Shown piece by piece: positions 16,337 through 24,484 of a stretch of DNA of 34,497 nt. The stretch spans positions 1 to 34,497 of the forward strand of contig JACRDC010000104.1 of the NCBI GenBank assembly GCA_016218705.1. Direction: 5' to 3'. The notes below the pieces were generated by a model, which was not told the DNA's origin, searched no databases, and saw only the letters and a program-made list of their open reading frames with translations. This DNA is from Desulfarculus sp. Lineage in GTDB: Bacteria; Desulfobacterota; Desulfarculia; Desulfarculales; Desulfarculaceae. Position 1 is the first letter of the stretch. Every line of letters begins with the position of its first letter. Both the position numbers and the translations under genes were made by a program.

Positions 16337-17239
16337 TTATAGCTCACGATGCAGGGGCCGGCCCATCACCGCCAACTCGGCCATCATGGCCGCGAATTCC
16401 TCGGGCGTCAGCGACTGCTCGCCGTCGCACAGGGCCGTCTCGGGCGAGCAGTGCACCTCCACCATCACCCCGTCGGCGCCCACGGCCATGGCCCCCCGGG
16501 CCATGGGGGCCACGAAGCGCCGGCGGCCCACGGCGTGGCTGGGGTCCACGATGATGGGCAGGTGGGTGCGCTCCTTGAGCACGCAGATGGCGCTAAGGTC
16601 GAGCGTGTTGCGCGTGGCGGTCTCGAAGGTGCGGATGCCGCGCTCGCACAAGACCACCTGGGAATTGCCCGAGGCCAGGATGTACTCGGCGCTCATCAAG
16701 AGCTCATCCAGGGTGGTCATGAGCCCGCGCTTGAGGAGTATCGGCCTTTTCACGCGGCCCAGCTTTTTTAGCAGCGAGAAGTTCTGCACGTTGCGCGCGC
16801 CCACCTGGATCATGTCGGCGTATTCCTCCACCAGGGGGATGTCGCCGGAGTCCATGACCTCGGTCACCACCGGCAGGCCCGTGGCCTCGCGGGCGATGGC
16901 CAGCAGCTTGAGCCCCTCCTCGCCCATGCCCTGGAAGCTGTAGGGCGAGGTGCGCGGCTTGAAGGCCCCGCCGCGCAACAGCGAGGCCCCGGCGGCCTTG
17001 ACCGCCGTTGCCGTGGCCACCATCTGCTCGGCGCTCTCCACCGAGCAGGGGCCGGCGATCACCGCGAAGCGCGGCCCGCCGATGGTCACGTCCCCCACGC
17101 GCACCACGGTGTCCTGGTCCTGGCTCTCGCGGCTGACCAGGTTGCACTTGGGTTTGGACCTGACGCAGGCCTGGGGCGCCGCCCCGGCCGCCATCACCGC
17201 CTCCGCTATTTCCATTCTCTCCACTCTGGCCGCTATCAT
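16337..17239 (-). CDS. aroF: DAHP synthase, short form without ACT-like domain
   Basis: This 300-aa type I-beta 3-deoxy-7-phosphoheptulonate synthase condenses phosphoenolpyruvate and erythrose 4-phosphate, the entry to the shikimate pathway. Signature segments are [54 protein letters not shown] and DPSHAVGRR, with metal ligands in the Cys, His and Glu positions. The roughly 45-residue N-terminal lead lacks the ferredoxin-like regulatory domain seen in the second copy (22790-23824). The ATG follows a strong GGGAGGGAGG. It is the first gene of the Phe/Tyr unit, behind an aromatic leader peptide. The paralogue shares long identical segments. Confidence 0.93.
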   Translation of the reverse strand: MIAARVERMEIAEAVMAAGAAPQACVRSKPKCNLVSRESQDQDTVVRVGDVTIGGPRFAVIAGPCSVESAEQMVATATAVKAAGASLLRGGAFKPRTSPYSFQGMGEEGLKLLAIAREATGLPVVTEVMDSGDIPLVEEYADMIQVGARNVQNFSLLKKLGRVKRPILLKRGLMTTLDELLMSAEYILASGNSQVVLCERGIRTFETATRNTLDLSAICVLKERTHLPIIVDPSHAVGRRRFVAPMARGAMAVGADGVMVEVHCSPETALCDGEQSLTPEEFAAMMAELAVMGRPLHREL

Positions 17240-17279
17240 CTGGGACCTCCCTCCCGAAAGTTGGCTTTTTGCTCATCCA

Positions 17280-17320
17280 CAAAATGCAAGGAGCCCTGGG
17301 TTGGCTGCCCAGGGCTCCTT
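17280..17320 (-). terminator. Attenuator terminator before aroF-pheA-tyrA
   Basis: On the minus strand the 13-bp arms at 17308-17320 and 17288-17300 (AAGGAGCCCTGGG with CCCAGGGCTCCTT) are perfectly complementary around a 7-nt loop. Only a short GCATTTTG follows, so the U tract is weak. The hairpin lies between the Phe/Tyr-rich leader peptide and aroF. Confidence 0.7.
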
Positions 17321-17327
17321 AAACTTT

Positions 17328-17369
17328 AAGGCCATGGGCGGGTGGCTTTCGCCGTCTGCCCATGGCCTT
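17328..17369 (-). promoter_or_regulatory. Alternative leader RNA hairpin (aroF attenuator)
   Basis: AAGGCCATGGGC (minus strand, 17358-17369) pairs perfectly with GCCCATGGCCTT (17328-17339), a 12-bp stem. The loop and arm contain GGGCAGACGGC (17351-17361), which is an exact 11-nt complement of GCCGTCTGCCC in the leader coding region (17417-17427). GCCCATGG (17332-17339) can instead pair, 7 of 8, with the terminator arm (17307-17314). These mutually exclusive pairings are what attenuation requires. Confidence 0.65.
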
Positions 17370-17397
17370 TGGTTTGGTTTAGCTTAGCTTGGCTCTC

Positions 17398-17514
17398 CTA
17401 GACCTCCCCTGGCACCGGGCAGACGGCGGTAAAGTAATAAAAGCTAAAATAGAAATAGGCCGCCCCCGGCTGGTTGCCGGTGCCCATGATTCTATTTAGC
17501 TTGCCGCTGCCCAT
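17398..17514 (-). CDS. Phe/Tyr leader peptide of aroF-pheA-tyrA (38 aa)
   Basis: The frame starts MGSGKLNRIM and contains the run YFYFSFYYF at residues 20-28, four Tyr and four Phe in nine positions, then TAVCPVPGEV and a stop. AAGGAAAG lies about 8 nt before the ATG, and a consensus-like promoter lies upstream. Terminator and alternative hairpins follow directly. This matches the leader layout of phenylalanine and tyrosine attenuators such as pheL, but the peptide itself is not one I recognise. Starvation for either amino acid should stall ribosomes here and raise aroF-pheA-tyrA expression; that response is inferred. Confidence 0.87.
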   Translation of the reverse strand: MGSGKLNRIMGTGNQPGAAYFYFSFYYFTAVCPVPGEV

Positions 17515-17549
17515 GCGTGTCTTTCCTTGAAGCCAAAATGCTGAGGCTA

Positions 17550-17578
17550 ACTAAACACCGCTTTACGCGCCCTGTCAA
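17550..17578 (-). promoter_or_regulatory. Promoter of the aroF-pheA-tyrA unit
   Basis: A perfect -35 TTGACA (17573-17578) is followed by TTTAGT (17550-17555) after 17 nt. It lies between the aroQ stop and the leader peptide. No intrinsic terminator is visible after aroQ (17579-17647), so read-through from the upstream operon into this leader is possible. Confidence 0.65.
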
Positions 17579-17647
17579 CAGGTAAAATGGGGGCCGCGCG
17601 ATTTTCACCAGCTATTATGCAGCCATATGAGCCGGCCTTGAATGGCC

Positions 17648-18082
17648 CTAGGCTTTCTGGGAACGGCTAAACCACAACAGGGCCAGCACATAGGACCGCC
17701 AGCCGAAACCGGCGATGGAGCCGGCGCAGACATCGGCCAACAGGGACACCCGGCGGAACTCCTCGCGGGCCTGGGGGTTGGTCAGGTGCACCTCCACCAC
17801 CGGCACCCCGCAGGAGAGCACCGCGTCGCGCAGGGCCACGCTGGTGTGGGTGTAGGCCCCGGCGTTGAGTATCACTCCCTGGCTGTCGCGGCCGGCGCGT
17901 TGGATGATGTCCACCAGCTCGCCCTCGTGGTTGGATTGCAGGCACTCCACCACCATGCCCAGCTCCGAGCCCAGGTCGCGGAGCTCGCCCTCGATCCAGG
18001 ACAGGGTCTTGTCGCCGTAGAGGCCGGGCTCGCGGCGGCCCAGCAGGTTGAGGTTGGGGCCGTTGACAACCATGATGCGCAT
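17648..18082 (-). CDS. aroQ: 3-dehydroquinate dehydratase, type II
   Basis: AroQ dehydrates 3-dehydroquinate to 3-dehydroshikimate, the third shikimate step, replacing type I AroD. The 144-aa product has the family opening [20 protein letters not shown] with catalytic Arg and Tyr22. [16 protein letters not shown] and [15 protein letters not shown] carry the catalytic His and Asn, and [11 protein letters not shown] lies near the end. I choose the ATG at 18082, with GAGGAG 8 nt upstream, over an ATG at 18103 that overlaps the aroC stop. It is the last gene of the trpE-aroQ unit. Confidence 0.96.
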   Translation of the reverse strand: MRIMVVNGPNLNLLGRREPGLYGDKTLSWIEGELRDLGSELGMVVECLQSNHEGELVDIIQRAGRDSQGVILNAGAYTHTSVALRDAVLSCGVPVVEVHLTNPQAREEFRRVSLLADVCAGSIAGFGWRSYVLALLWFSRSQKA

Positions 18083-18099
18083 GTTTGAGGCTCCTCGTT

Positions 18100-19161
18100 T
18101 CATCGGATGTTGCGCGCGGCCCGCTGGGCCAGCCAGGCGTCGGCCAGCACCAGGGCGGCCATGGCCTCGGCCACGGGGGCGATGCGCGGGCATAGGCAGG
18201 GGTCGTGCCGGCCCTTGATCTGGATGGTACGCGCCTGGCCGTCCAAGTCAATGGTCTGCTGGGGCTGGGCGATGGAGGGCGTGGGCTTGACCGCCAGGCG
18301 CAGCACGATGTCCTGGCCGGTGGAGATGCCGCCCAGGATGCCGCCGGCGTGGTTGCTCAAAAAACCCTGGGGGCTAATCTGATCGTTGTTGGCCGAGCCC
18401 CGGCGGGCCGCCACGGCGAAGCCGTCGCCCACCTCCAGGCCCTTGACCCCGCCGATCCCCAACATGGCCCCGGCCAAGAGGGCGTCCAGCTTGTCGGCCA
18501 CTGGGTCGCCCAGACCGGCGGGCGCGCCGGTGATGAGCACCTCCACCACCCCGCCCACGCTGTCGCCAGCGGCCAGGGCCTGGCGCACCTCATCGGCCAT
18601 GGCCTCGGCCACGGCGGGGTCGGGGCAGCGCAGGGGGTCGCCTTGGGCAAAGGCCAGGTCACAGGCTTGAGCCCGCATGCCCCCCACCTGCACGGTGTAG
18701 GCCTGGATGCCCACACCCTCCTGGGCCAGCAAGGCCCGGGCCAAGGCCCCGGCGGCCACCCGCCCCACGGTCTCGCGCCCCGAGGCGCGGCCCCCGCCGG
18801 GCTGGGGGGGCACGCCGTATTTGTGGAAATAGGTGAAGTCGGCGTGGCCGGGGCGGAAGAGCCGGGCCAGCTCGCCATAGTCCTTGGAGCGGGCGTCCTG
18901 ATTGCGCACCAACAGGGCGATGGGCGTGCCCAGGCTTAGGCCATCGGCCCCCACCCCGGAGAGAATCTCCACCTGGTCGGCCTCGCGGCGGGCCGAGGTG
19001 AAGACACTCTGGCCGGGGCGCCGGCGGTCCAGGTCGCGCTGGATCATTTCGGCGCTGACCGCCAGGCCGGCGGGCAGGCCCTCCACCACCACGCCCACGG
19101 CCTTGCCGTGGGACTCGCCAAAGGTGGCGGCGCGCAAATATCGGCCGAAGATGCTACCCAT
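18100..19161 (-). CDS. aroC: Chorismate synthase
   Basis: AroC eliminates phosphate from EPSP to give chorismate and needs reduced FMN. The 353-aa protein opens with [23 protein letters not shown], has [10 protein letters not shown], and contains the Arg-rich loop [17 protein letters not shown] with the FMN-contacting residues. [20 protein letters not shown] near the end is the conserved closing motif. The ATG lies 8 nt inside the end of the aroK-aroB gene, indicating coupling. It ends in an ATGA junction ahead of aroQ. Confidence 0.96.
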   Translation of the reverse strand: MGSIFGRYLRAATFGESHGKAVGVVVEGLPAGLAVSAEMIQRDLDRRRPGQSVFTSARREADQVEILSGVGADGLSLGTPIALLVRNQDARSKDYGELARLFRPGHADFTYFHKYGVPPQPGGGRASGRETVGRVAAGALARALLAQEGVGIQAYTVQVGGMRAQACDLAFAQGDPLRCPDPAVAEAMADEVRQALAAGDSVGGVVEVLITGAPAGLGDPVADKLDALLAGAMLGIGGVKGLEVGDGFAVAARRGSANNDQISPQGFLSNHAGGILGGISTGQDIVLRLAVKPTPSIAQPQQTIDLDGQARTIQIKGRHDPCLCPRIAPVAEAMAALVLADAWLAQRAARNIR

Positions 19162-20722
19162 GCAGATAATCCCGGGCCATTTGCAGGGCCGTGGCCAACT
19201 CGGCGGGGGTGACGTCCTCCACGCAGACCGGCTGGCCCACGCCCGCGAGCAACACGAACAGCACCCGCCCCCCCTGGTTCTTCTTGTCGTTCAGCATGAT
19301 CTCCCAGGCCACCTGGGCCTCGGGCCAGGCCGGCATGCGCGGCAGCAACCGGGCCATGTCGCCCGCCACCTCCCGGGCCAGCTCGCGGGGGACCAGCCCC
19401 CGCCCGGCCGAGAGCGCCGCCGCCACCATCAGGCCCACGGCCACGGCGCGGCCGTGGCTCAGGCGGTAGCGGTGGAAGCTCTCCAGGGCGTGGCCGTAAG
19501 TATGCCCCAGATTGAGGATGCGGCGCAGGCCTTTTTCGCGGTAATCGGCGCTGACCACCTTGGCCTTGGCCCGGCCCGAGAGGCTGGCCGCCCGGGCCAG
19601 GAGCGGCAGGTCGCCGTTGAGCAAGGCCGGCAGGTCGCCGCGCACCAGATCGTATAGCTCGGGCGAGGCCACCAGGCCGGTCTTGTAGGCCTCCACCAGC
19701 CCCTCGGCGATCTGGGCGCGCGGCAGGGTGGAGAGCGCCAGCAGGTCCAGCGCCACCAGGGCCGGCTGGGCAAAGGTGCCCACCACGTTCTTGCCTTGGG
19801 GCAGATTGACGCCGGTCTTGCCGCCGATGGCCGCGTCCACCGCCCCCACCAGGGAGGTGCTGGCGATGACGAACTCCATGCCGCGCTTGTAGGTGCTGGC
19901 CACGAAGGCCGCCAGGTCGGAGACCACGCCGCCCCCCAGGGCCACCAGCAGATCGCCGCGCTCGATGCGTCCCGCCAGCAGGGCCTGGTAGAGCCTTTGC
20001 GCCTTGGCCAGGGTCTTGCTGCCCTCGCCTGGCGCGATCTCGATGACCAGGGGTTGGCCCAGGGCCGTCAGGTAGCGGGGCAGGTGTAGGCGGGCCAGGT
20101 TGCGGTCGGTGATGACCGCCACCCGCCGGCCGGCGGTCAGGGGGGCCAAGGCCTGGGGGCCATGGCAGGTGGCCTCCACCGGGCATTCCTGGCCGCCCAG
20201 GCTGGCCGTGAAACGCTCCCGGCCCAACACCGCCGCGGCCAAGGCCTCCACCACCTGGGTCTGGTCCAGGCCGTCCACGGCCAAGGCCGCGTGGCAGTCG
20301 GCGTAGGCCTGCCGCCGGCTGGCGTAGAGCGCCTCCAGGGCCGCCGGGTCTTGCCACAGGGGCCGGCCGGCAGTGCCCTCCTGGCCCAGGCGCGCCCGGC
20401 AACCCACCAGGCTGGAGTCCAGGCAGATGACGCGCCCCGTGCCCTGCATGGTCTGACGATTGGCCGGGTCCACGGCTAGCCCGCCGCCCGTGGCCACCAC
20501 CAGGCGCTGGCCTCGGCTTACCCGCCTTAGCTCGGCGGACTCGGCGGCGCGGAAGGCGGGCTCTCCCAGGTTGGCGAAGGCCTGGGGGATATCCATGCCC
20601 AGGCGCCGGGCCACCAGGTCGTCCAGATCCAGGAAGCGGCGTTTGAGTAGCCGGGCCAGGCCTTGGGCCGCGCTGGTCTTGCCCGCGCCCATGAAGCCGG
20701 TGAGGTATATGTTCTGGTTCAT
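19154..20722 (-). CDS. aroKB: Fused shikimate kinase / 3-dehydroquinate synthase
   Basis: One 522-aa reading frame joins two shikimate enzymes. Residues 1-170 are shikimate kinase with P-loop GFMGAGKTS (Lys15), the DLDDLVARR Mg/shikimate site and GGGLAVDPANR. Residues about 175-522 are 3-dehydroquinate synthase with the NAD loop ALGGGVVSDLAAFVAS, the GGKTGVN active site, EGLVEAYKTG, and metal ligands in RRILNLGHTYGHALE. The order kinase-synthase brings steps 2 and 5 into one chain. Such fusions occur in a few lineages (for example Thermotoga). The ATG at 20722 overlaps the aroE stop by 4 nt, so the longer upstream extension of the frame is discarded. No frameshift is seen at the joint. Confidence 0.94.
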   Translation of the reverse strand: MNQNIYLTGFMGAGKTSAAQGLARLLKRRFLDLDDLVARRLGMDIPQAFANLGEPAFRAAESAELRRVSRGQRLVVATGGGLAVDPANRQTMQGTGRVICLDSSLVGCRARLGQEGTAGRPLWQDPAALEALYASRRQAYADCHAALAVDGLDQTQVVEALAAAVLGRERFTASLGGQECPVEATCHGPQALAPLTAGRRVAVITDRNLARLHLPRYLTALGQPLVIEIAPGEGSKTLAKAQRLYQALLAGRIERGDLLVALGGGVVSDLAAFVASTYKRGMEFVIASTSLVGAVDAAIGGKTGVNLPQGKNVVGTFAQPALVALDLLALSTLPRAQIAEGLVEAYKTGLVASPELYDLVRGDLPALLNGDLPLLARAASLSGRAKAKVVSADYREKGLRRILNLGHTYGHALESFHRYRLSHGRAVAVGLMVAAALSAGRGLVPRELAREVAGDMARLLPRMPAWPEAQVAWEIMLNDKKNQGGRVLFVLLAGVGQPVCVEDVTPAELATALQMARDYLHG

Positions 20723-21543
20723 GGCTTTTCCAGGGCCAAGGCCGCGTAAAACTCCTGGGCCGTGGCCTCCAGGCCGGTCCACAGGTTGAAGCTAAGCGCC
20801 GCCTGGGCCGCCAGCATGTACAGGCCGTCCAGGAAGGCCGCGCCGGCGCGCCCAGCCAGGGCCTGCCAGAAATTACCGTGCCGGCCGTAGTTGAGGTCCA
20901 TGACCAGGCGGCAGGCGTCCCCCGGGCGCAAGGCCTGCACCAGGGCGGCCATCTGCGGCGACTCGCCGGGCGTGGAAACCGCGCTGGCGTTGATGACGAT
21001 CTCGGCCTGGCCGGCGGCTTGGGGCAGGTCGTCCATAATGATGGCCTGGCCGCCCAATTGCCCGCACAGTTCCCGGGCCTGTTCCAGGCGGCGGCCGGCC
21101 ACGGTTACCCGCGCGGCGCCGGCCAGGCGCAGGGCCAGCACCACCGCCCGGGCCGCCCCGCCGGCCCCCACCACCAAAGCCCGCAGGCCCTTGGGCGGCT
21201 GGCCGGCCCGCTCCAGGGCCGCCAGAAAGCCGCCCACGTCGGTGTTGTGCCCCTCCAAGAGGCCGTCCTTGATGACGATGGTGTTGACGGCCATGAGTTC
21301 GCGGGCCAAGTCCGAGAGGGTGGAGAGATAGGGCAGCACGGCCTGCTTGTGGGGCACCGTGACGTTGGCGCCGCTGAAGCCCAGGGCCTTGAGCCCCCGC
21401 ACGGCCTCGCCCACCTCGGCGGGGTGGACCTTGAGGGCCAGGTATTGCCCCGCCAGGCCATGGGCCTGGAGCACCGCGTTGTGCATCACCGGCGAGAGCG
21501 ACTTGGCCACCCGCTCGTCGCCCAGCACACCCAGGAGCATCAT
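20719..21543 (-). CDS. aroE: Shikimate dehydrogenase
   Basis: AroE reduces 3-dehydroshikimate to shikimate with NADPH. The 274-aa protein has the shikimate-binding KSLSPVMHN, catalytic Lys66 in ANVTVPHKQAV and Asp102 in HNTDVGGFLAAL. The nucleotide-binding VVGAGGAARAVVLAL is followed by AGRR, the NADPH-preferring motif. The start ATGATG overlaps the aroA stop by 4 nt. It lies within the trpE-aroQ unit. Confidence 0.96.
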   Translation of the reverse strand: MMLLGVLGDERVAKSLSPVMHNAVLQAHGLAGQYLALKVHPAEVGEAVRGLKALGFSGANVTVPHKQAVLPYLSTLSDLARELMAVNTIVIKDGLLEGHNTDVGGFLAALERAGQPPKGLRALVVGAGGAARAVVLALRLAGAARVTVAGRRLEQARELCGQLGGQAIIMDDLPQAAGQAEIVINASAVSTPGESPQMAALVQALRPGDACRLVMDLNYGRHGNFWQALAGRAGAAFLDGLYMLAAQAALSFNLWTGLEATAQEFYAALALEKP

Positions 21544-22793
21544 TGGAGCAACAGCCCCAGGTCGTGGCCAAAGCCGGGGTAGGAGACCGCCGCGCAGCCG
21601 GCGTCCTTGATGGCCAACTCCTGGCCGCAGAGCACCCCGGCCAGGGTGAGCGTCATGGCGATGCGGTGGTCGCCGAAGGAGTCCAGCTCCCCCGCCGGGG
21701 CCTTCAAGGGCGTGGGGCCGTTTATCACCAGGTCCTCGCCCTCTATGCTTATATCCGCGCCCATGGCCCCCAGACCCGAGGCCACGGCGGCCAGGCGGTC
21801 CGATTCCTTGACGCGCAGCTCGCCCACCTCCTTCATCACCGTGGTCCCCCGGGCCTGGGTGGCCACCAGGGCCAGGATGGGCACCTCGTCCACCAGAAGC
21901 GGTATCTCCTCGGCCCGCACCTGGCAGGCCTTCAACTCCGGCGAGTAGGCGGCCCGCACCTGGCCCCACTCCTCGGGCACCCGCCCCTGCTCCTCTATGG
22001 CCAGGTTGGCGCCCATGCGCTCCAGCACCCGCAAAAAGCCGATGCGCGTGGGGTTGAGCAGGGTGCCCTCGCTGGTCACGTCACTGCCGGGGGTTATGGC
22101 CGCGGCGCACAAAAAGAAGGCCGCCGAGGAGGCGTCACCGGGCACGCGTAGCTCCTCTGGCAGGGTGAGCTCGGAACGCTCGATGCGCCAGCCGCCGGGC
22201 TCCTGCCGGATGTTGGCCCCGCACAAGGCCAGCAGGCGCTCGCTGTGGTCGCGGCTCTTGACCGGCTCGCCCACGAAGGTGTTGCCCCCGGCCTGCACGC
22301 CGGCCAGAAGCAGGGCGCTTTTGAGTTGGGCGCTGGCCACGGGCAGGGTGTAGTCAATGCCCCTGAGCCCGCCGCCAAAGAGGCTCACCGGCGGACGGCC
22401 CCCGGGGCACTCCACCCGGGCGCCCATGAGCCTAAGCGGCGTGGCCACCCGCTCCATGGGCCGGCGGCGCAAGGACTCGTCGCCATCCAGCACGAAGCTG
22501 CCCGGCACCCCGGCCAACAGGCCCATGAGCAGGCGCAGGGTGGTGCCGGAGTTGCCGCAGTCCACGCTCGCGCCGGCGCGCAGGCGGCCCTGGGCGCCGG
22601 TCAGCCACACGCCGTCCTCGCTGAAACGCACCTCGCCGCCCAGGAGCTTGACCGCCCCCAGGGTGGAGGAGCAGTCCTGGCAGGGCGAGTAGTTGCTCAC
22701 CCGCATGCGCCCCCGGGCCAGGAGCGAGAACAGGCCGGCGCGGTGGGAGATGGACTTGTCGCCCGGCGGGGCGAAGGAACCCTTAAGCCTCAT
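21540..22793 (-). CDS. aroA: 3-phosphoshikimate 1-carboxyvinyltransferase (EPSP synthase)
   Basis: AroA adds enolpyruvate from PEP to shikimate 3-phosphate. The 417-aa protein has [18 protein letters not shown] (Lys13), [58 protein letters not shown] and [12 protein letters not shown], covering both half-domains. The SAQLK and SLRRRPM patterns resemble class II enzymes more than E. coli AroA; class assignment is inference. The ATG overlaps the stop of the preceding aroF by 4 nt. Confidence 0.96.
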   Translation of the reverse strand: MRLKGSFAPPGDKSISHRAGLFSLLARGRMRVSNYSPCQDCSSTLGAVKLLGGEVRFSEDGVWLTGAQGRLRAGASVDCGNSGTTLRLLMGLLAGVPGSFVLDGDESLRRRPMERVATPLRLMGARVECPGGRPPVSLFGGGLRGIDYTLPVASAQLKSALLLAGVQAGGNTFVGEPVKSRDHSERLLALCGANIRQEPGGWRIERSELTLPEELRVPGDASSAAFFLCAAAITPGSDVTSEGTLLNPTRIGFLRVLERMGANLAIEEQGRVPEEWGQVRAAYSPELKACQVRAEEIPLLVDEVPILALVATQARGTTVMKEVGELRVKESDRLAAVASGLGAMGADISIEGEDLVINGPTPLKAPAGELDSFGDHRIAMTLTLAGVLCGQELAIKDAGCAAVSYPGFGHDLGLLLQ

Positions 22794-23824
22794 GGCCGCA
22801 CCACCTGACGCCCCACGGCGTTAGCCACCTTCTCCAGGTCGCCCATGAGCTGGGCAAAAGCCGGCACGGTCAGCGACTGGCGGCCGTCGGACAGCGCCTT
22901 GTCCGGCTGGGGATGAACTTCCACGATCACGCCGTCGGCGCCGGCGGCCACGGCGGCGCAGGCCAGGGCCGGCACCAGCTCGCGCTTGCCGGCGGCGTGG
23001 CTGGGGTCCACCACCACCGGCAGGTGGGTGTGCTGTTTGAGTACCGGCACCGCCGAGATGTCCAGGGTGTTGCGGGTCTCGGTCTCGAAGGTGCGAATGC
23101 CCCGCTCGCAGAGGATGACCTGCCAGTTGCCCCGGGCCAGGATGTACTCCGCCGAGAGCAGAAGCTCCTTGATGGTGGCCATCATGCCGCGTTTTAAGAG
23201 CACCGGCCGGTCCACGTCGCCCACGGCCTCCAGGAGCGCGAAGTTTTGCATGTTGCGGGCGCCGATCTGCAAGACGTCGGCGTATTTGGCCACCAGGGGC
23301 ACGTCCGAGGCCCTAAGGACCTCGGTGACCACCGGCAGGCCGGTGATCTCCCGGGCCTCGGCCATGATCTTGAGCCCCTCCTCGCCCAGGCCCCTGAAGG
23401 AATAGGGCGAGGTGCGCGGCTTGAAAGCCCCGCCGCGCAAGACGCCGGCCCCCAGGGGGGCCAGGGCCCGGGCCACCTCCAGGTAGCCCTCGCGCGACTC
23501 CACGGCGCAGGGACCGGCCATGACCACCAATTGGCCGTTGCCGATGGTCAGGTTGCCCAGCTTGAAGGACGTGGGCTCCTGGCGGAAGTCGCGGGAGACC
23601 AGCTTCCAGGACTTCTCGAAGCTCTCGATCTCCTCCACGCCCTCCATGATCGCCACCTTTGCCATGATCTCCTCGGCCAGGGGCCGGCTGATCTCCTCCA
23701 CCACCCCCAGGACCACCCGGGAGCCGGGGGAGACCACCCGGGCCTGTAGGCCATAGCCCCTTAGGGCCGCGATGACCTGGGCCACCTCCCCCTTCTGACA
23801 TCCATCTCGCATGGCGATTACCAT
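22790..23824 (-). CDS. aroF: DAHP synthase with N-terminal ferredoxin-like regulatory domain
   Basis: The second DAHP synthase (344 aa) begins with a roughly 75-residue ferredoxin/ACT-like domain ([18 protein letters not shown] to VEEIESFEK), as in the Thermotoga-type enzyme, where it mediates Tyr or Phe inhibition. The catalytic barrel then shows [54 protein letters not shown] and [15 protein letters not shown] about 8 nt before the ATG at 23824 decides the start. It follows trpG by 81 nt. Being in the trpE-led unit, it supplies the common pathway and has allosteric control that the other copy lacks. Confidence 0.94.
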   Translation of the reverse strand: MVIAMRDGCQKGEVAQVIAALRGYGLQARVVSPGSRVVLGVVEEISRPLAEEIMAKVAIMEGVEEIESFEKSWKLVSRDFRQEPTSFKLGNLTIGNGQLVVMAGPCAVESREGYLEVARALAPLGAGVLRGGAFKPRTSPYSFRGLGEEGLKIMAEAREITGLPVVTEVLRASDVPLVAKYADVLQIGARNMQNFALLEAVGDVDRPVLLKRGMMATIKELLLSAEYILARGNWQVILCERGIRTFETETRNTLDISAVPVLKQHTHLPVVVDPSHAAGKRELVPALACAAVAAGADGVIVEVHPQPDKALSDGRQSLTVPAFAQLMGDLEKVANAVGRQVVRP

Positions 23825-23905
23825 ATCCGCGCCTCCCGCGCTAGTGGCTATGCGCCTGATTTTTTTGAAACATCGTTCCGAAATCCAACACAAACGGCGC
23901 GCCCC

Positions 23906-24484
23906 TCAAGCGGCCCGCACGTATAGGTCGAGGAAATTGTTGAAAATGATCGCACCCTGCGGCGTGGCGATGGACTCGGGGTGGAACTGCACCCCCTCCA
24001 ATTTAAGCTCCGCCGCGCGTATGCCCATCACCTCGCCCTCCAGGGTGTAGGCCGAGACCGACAGCGGGGGTTTGAGGCTCTCCTCGGTAACGATAAGGCT
24101 ATGGTAGCGGGCGGCCTGGAAGGGGTTGCGCAGGCCGGCGAACAGCCCCTGGCCGTCGTGGAAGACCTCGGAGGTCTTGCCGTGCACGGGCCTTTTGGCG
24201 CGCTGCACCGTGGCCCCGAAGACCTGGCCGATGGCCTGGTGCCCCAGGCAGACCCCCAGGATGGGTATCTGGCCGGCCAGCTTCTCGATCACCGGGCAGG
24301 TGACGCCCGAGTCCTCGGGCCGCCCCGGCCCCGGCGAGATGACAATCGCCGCCGGGGCCATCTCGGCAATCTCGTCCACCGAGACAGTATCGTTGCGCAG
24401 GACAAGCAATTCCTGCCCCAGGGCACCCAGGGCCTGGGCCACGTTGTAGGTGAAAGAGTCGTAGTTGTCTATCAAGAGGATCAT
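23906..24484 (-). CDS. trpG: Anthranilate synthase glutamine amidotransferase component
   Basis: TrpG releases ammonia from glutamine for TrpE. The 192-aa class I amidotransferase has nucleophile Cys79 in ILGVCLGHQAIGQ and the His168/Glu170 pair in FHPESIATPQG. It opens with LIDNYDSFTYNV, and PVHGKTSEVFHD is the family segment that contacts the synthase. The ATG overlaps the trpE stop by 4 nt. It could also serve 4-amino-4-deoxychorismate synthesis, as amphibolic TrpG/PabA proteins do. Confidence 0.96.
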   Translation of the reverse strand: MILLIDNYDSFTYNVAQALGALGQELLVLRNDTVSVDEIAEMAPAAIVISPGPGRPEDSGVTCPVIEKLAGQIPILGVCLGHQAIGQVFGATVQRAKRPVHGKTSEVFHDGQGLFAGLRNPFQAARYHSLIVTEESLKPPLSVSAYTLEGEVMGIRAAELKLEGVQFHPESIATPQGAIIFNNFLDLYVRAA

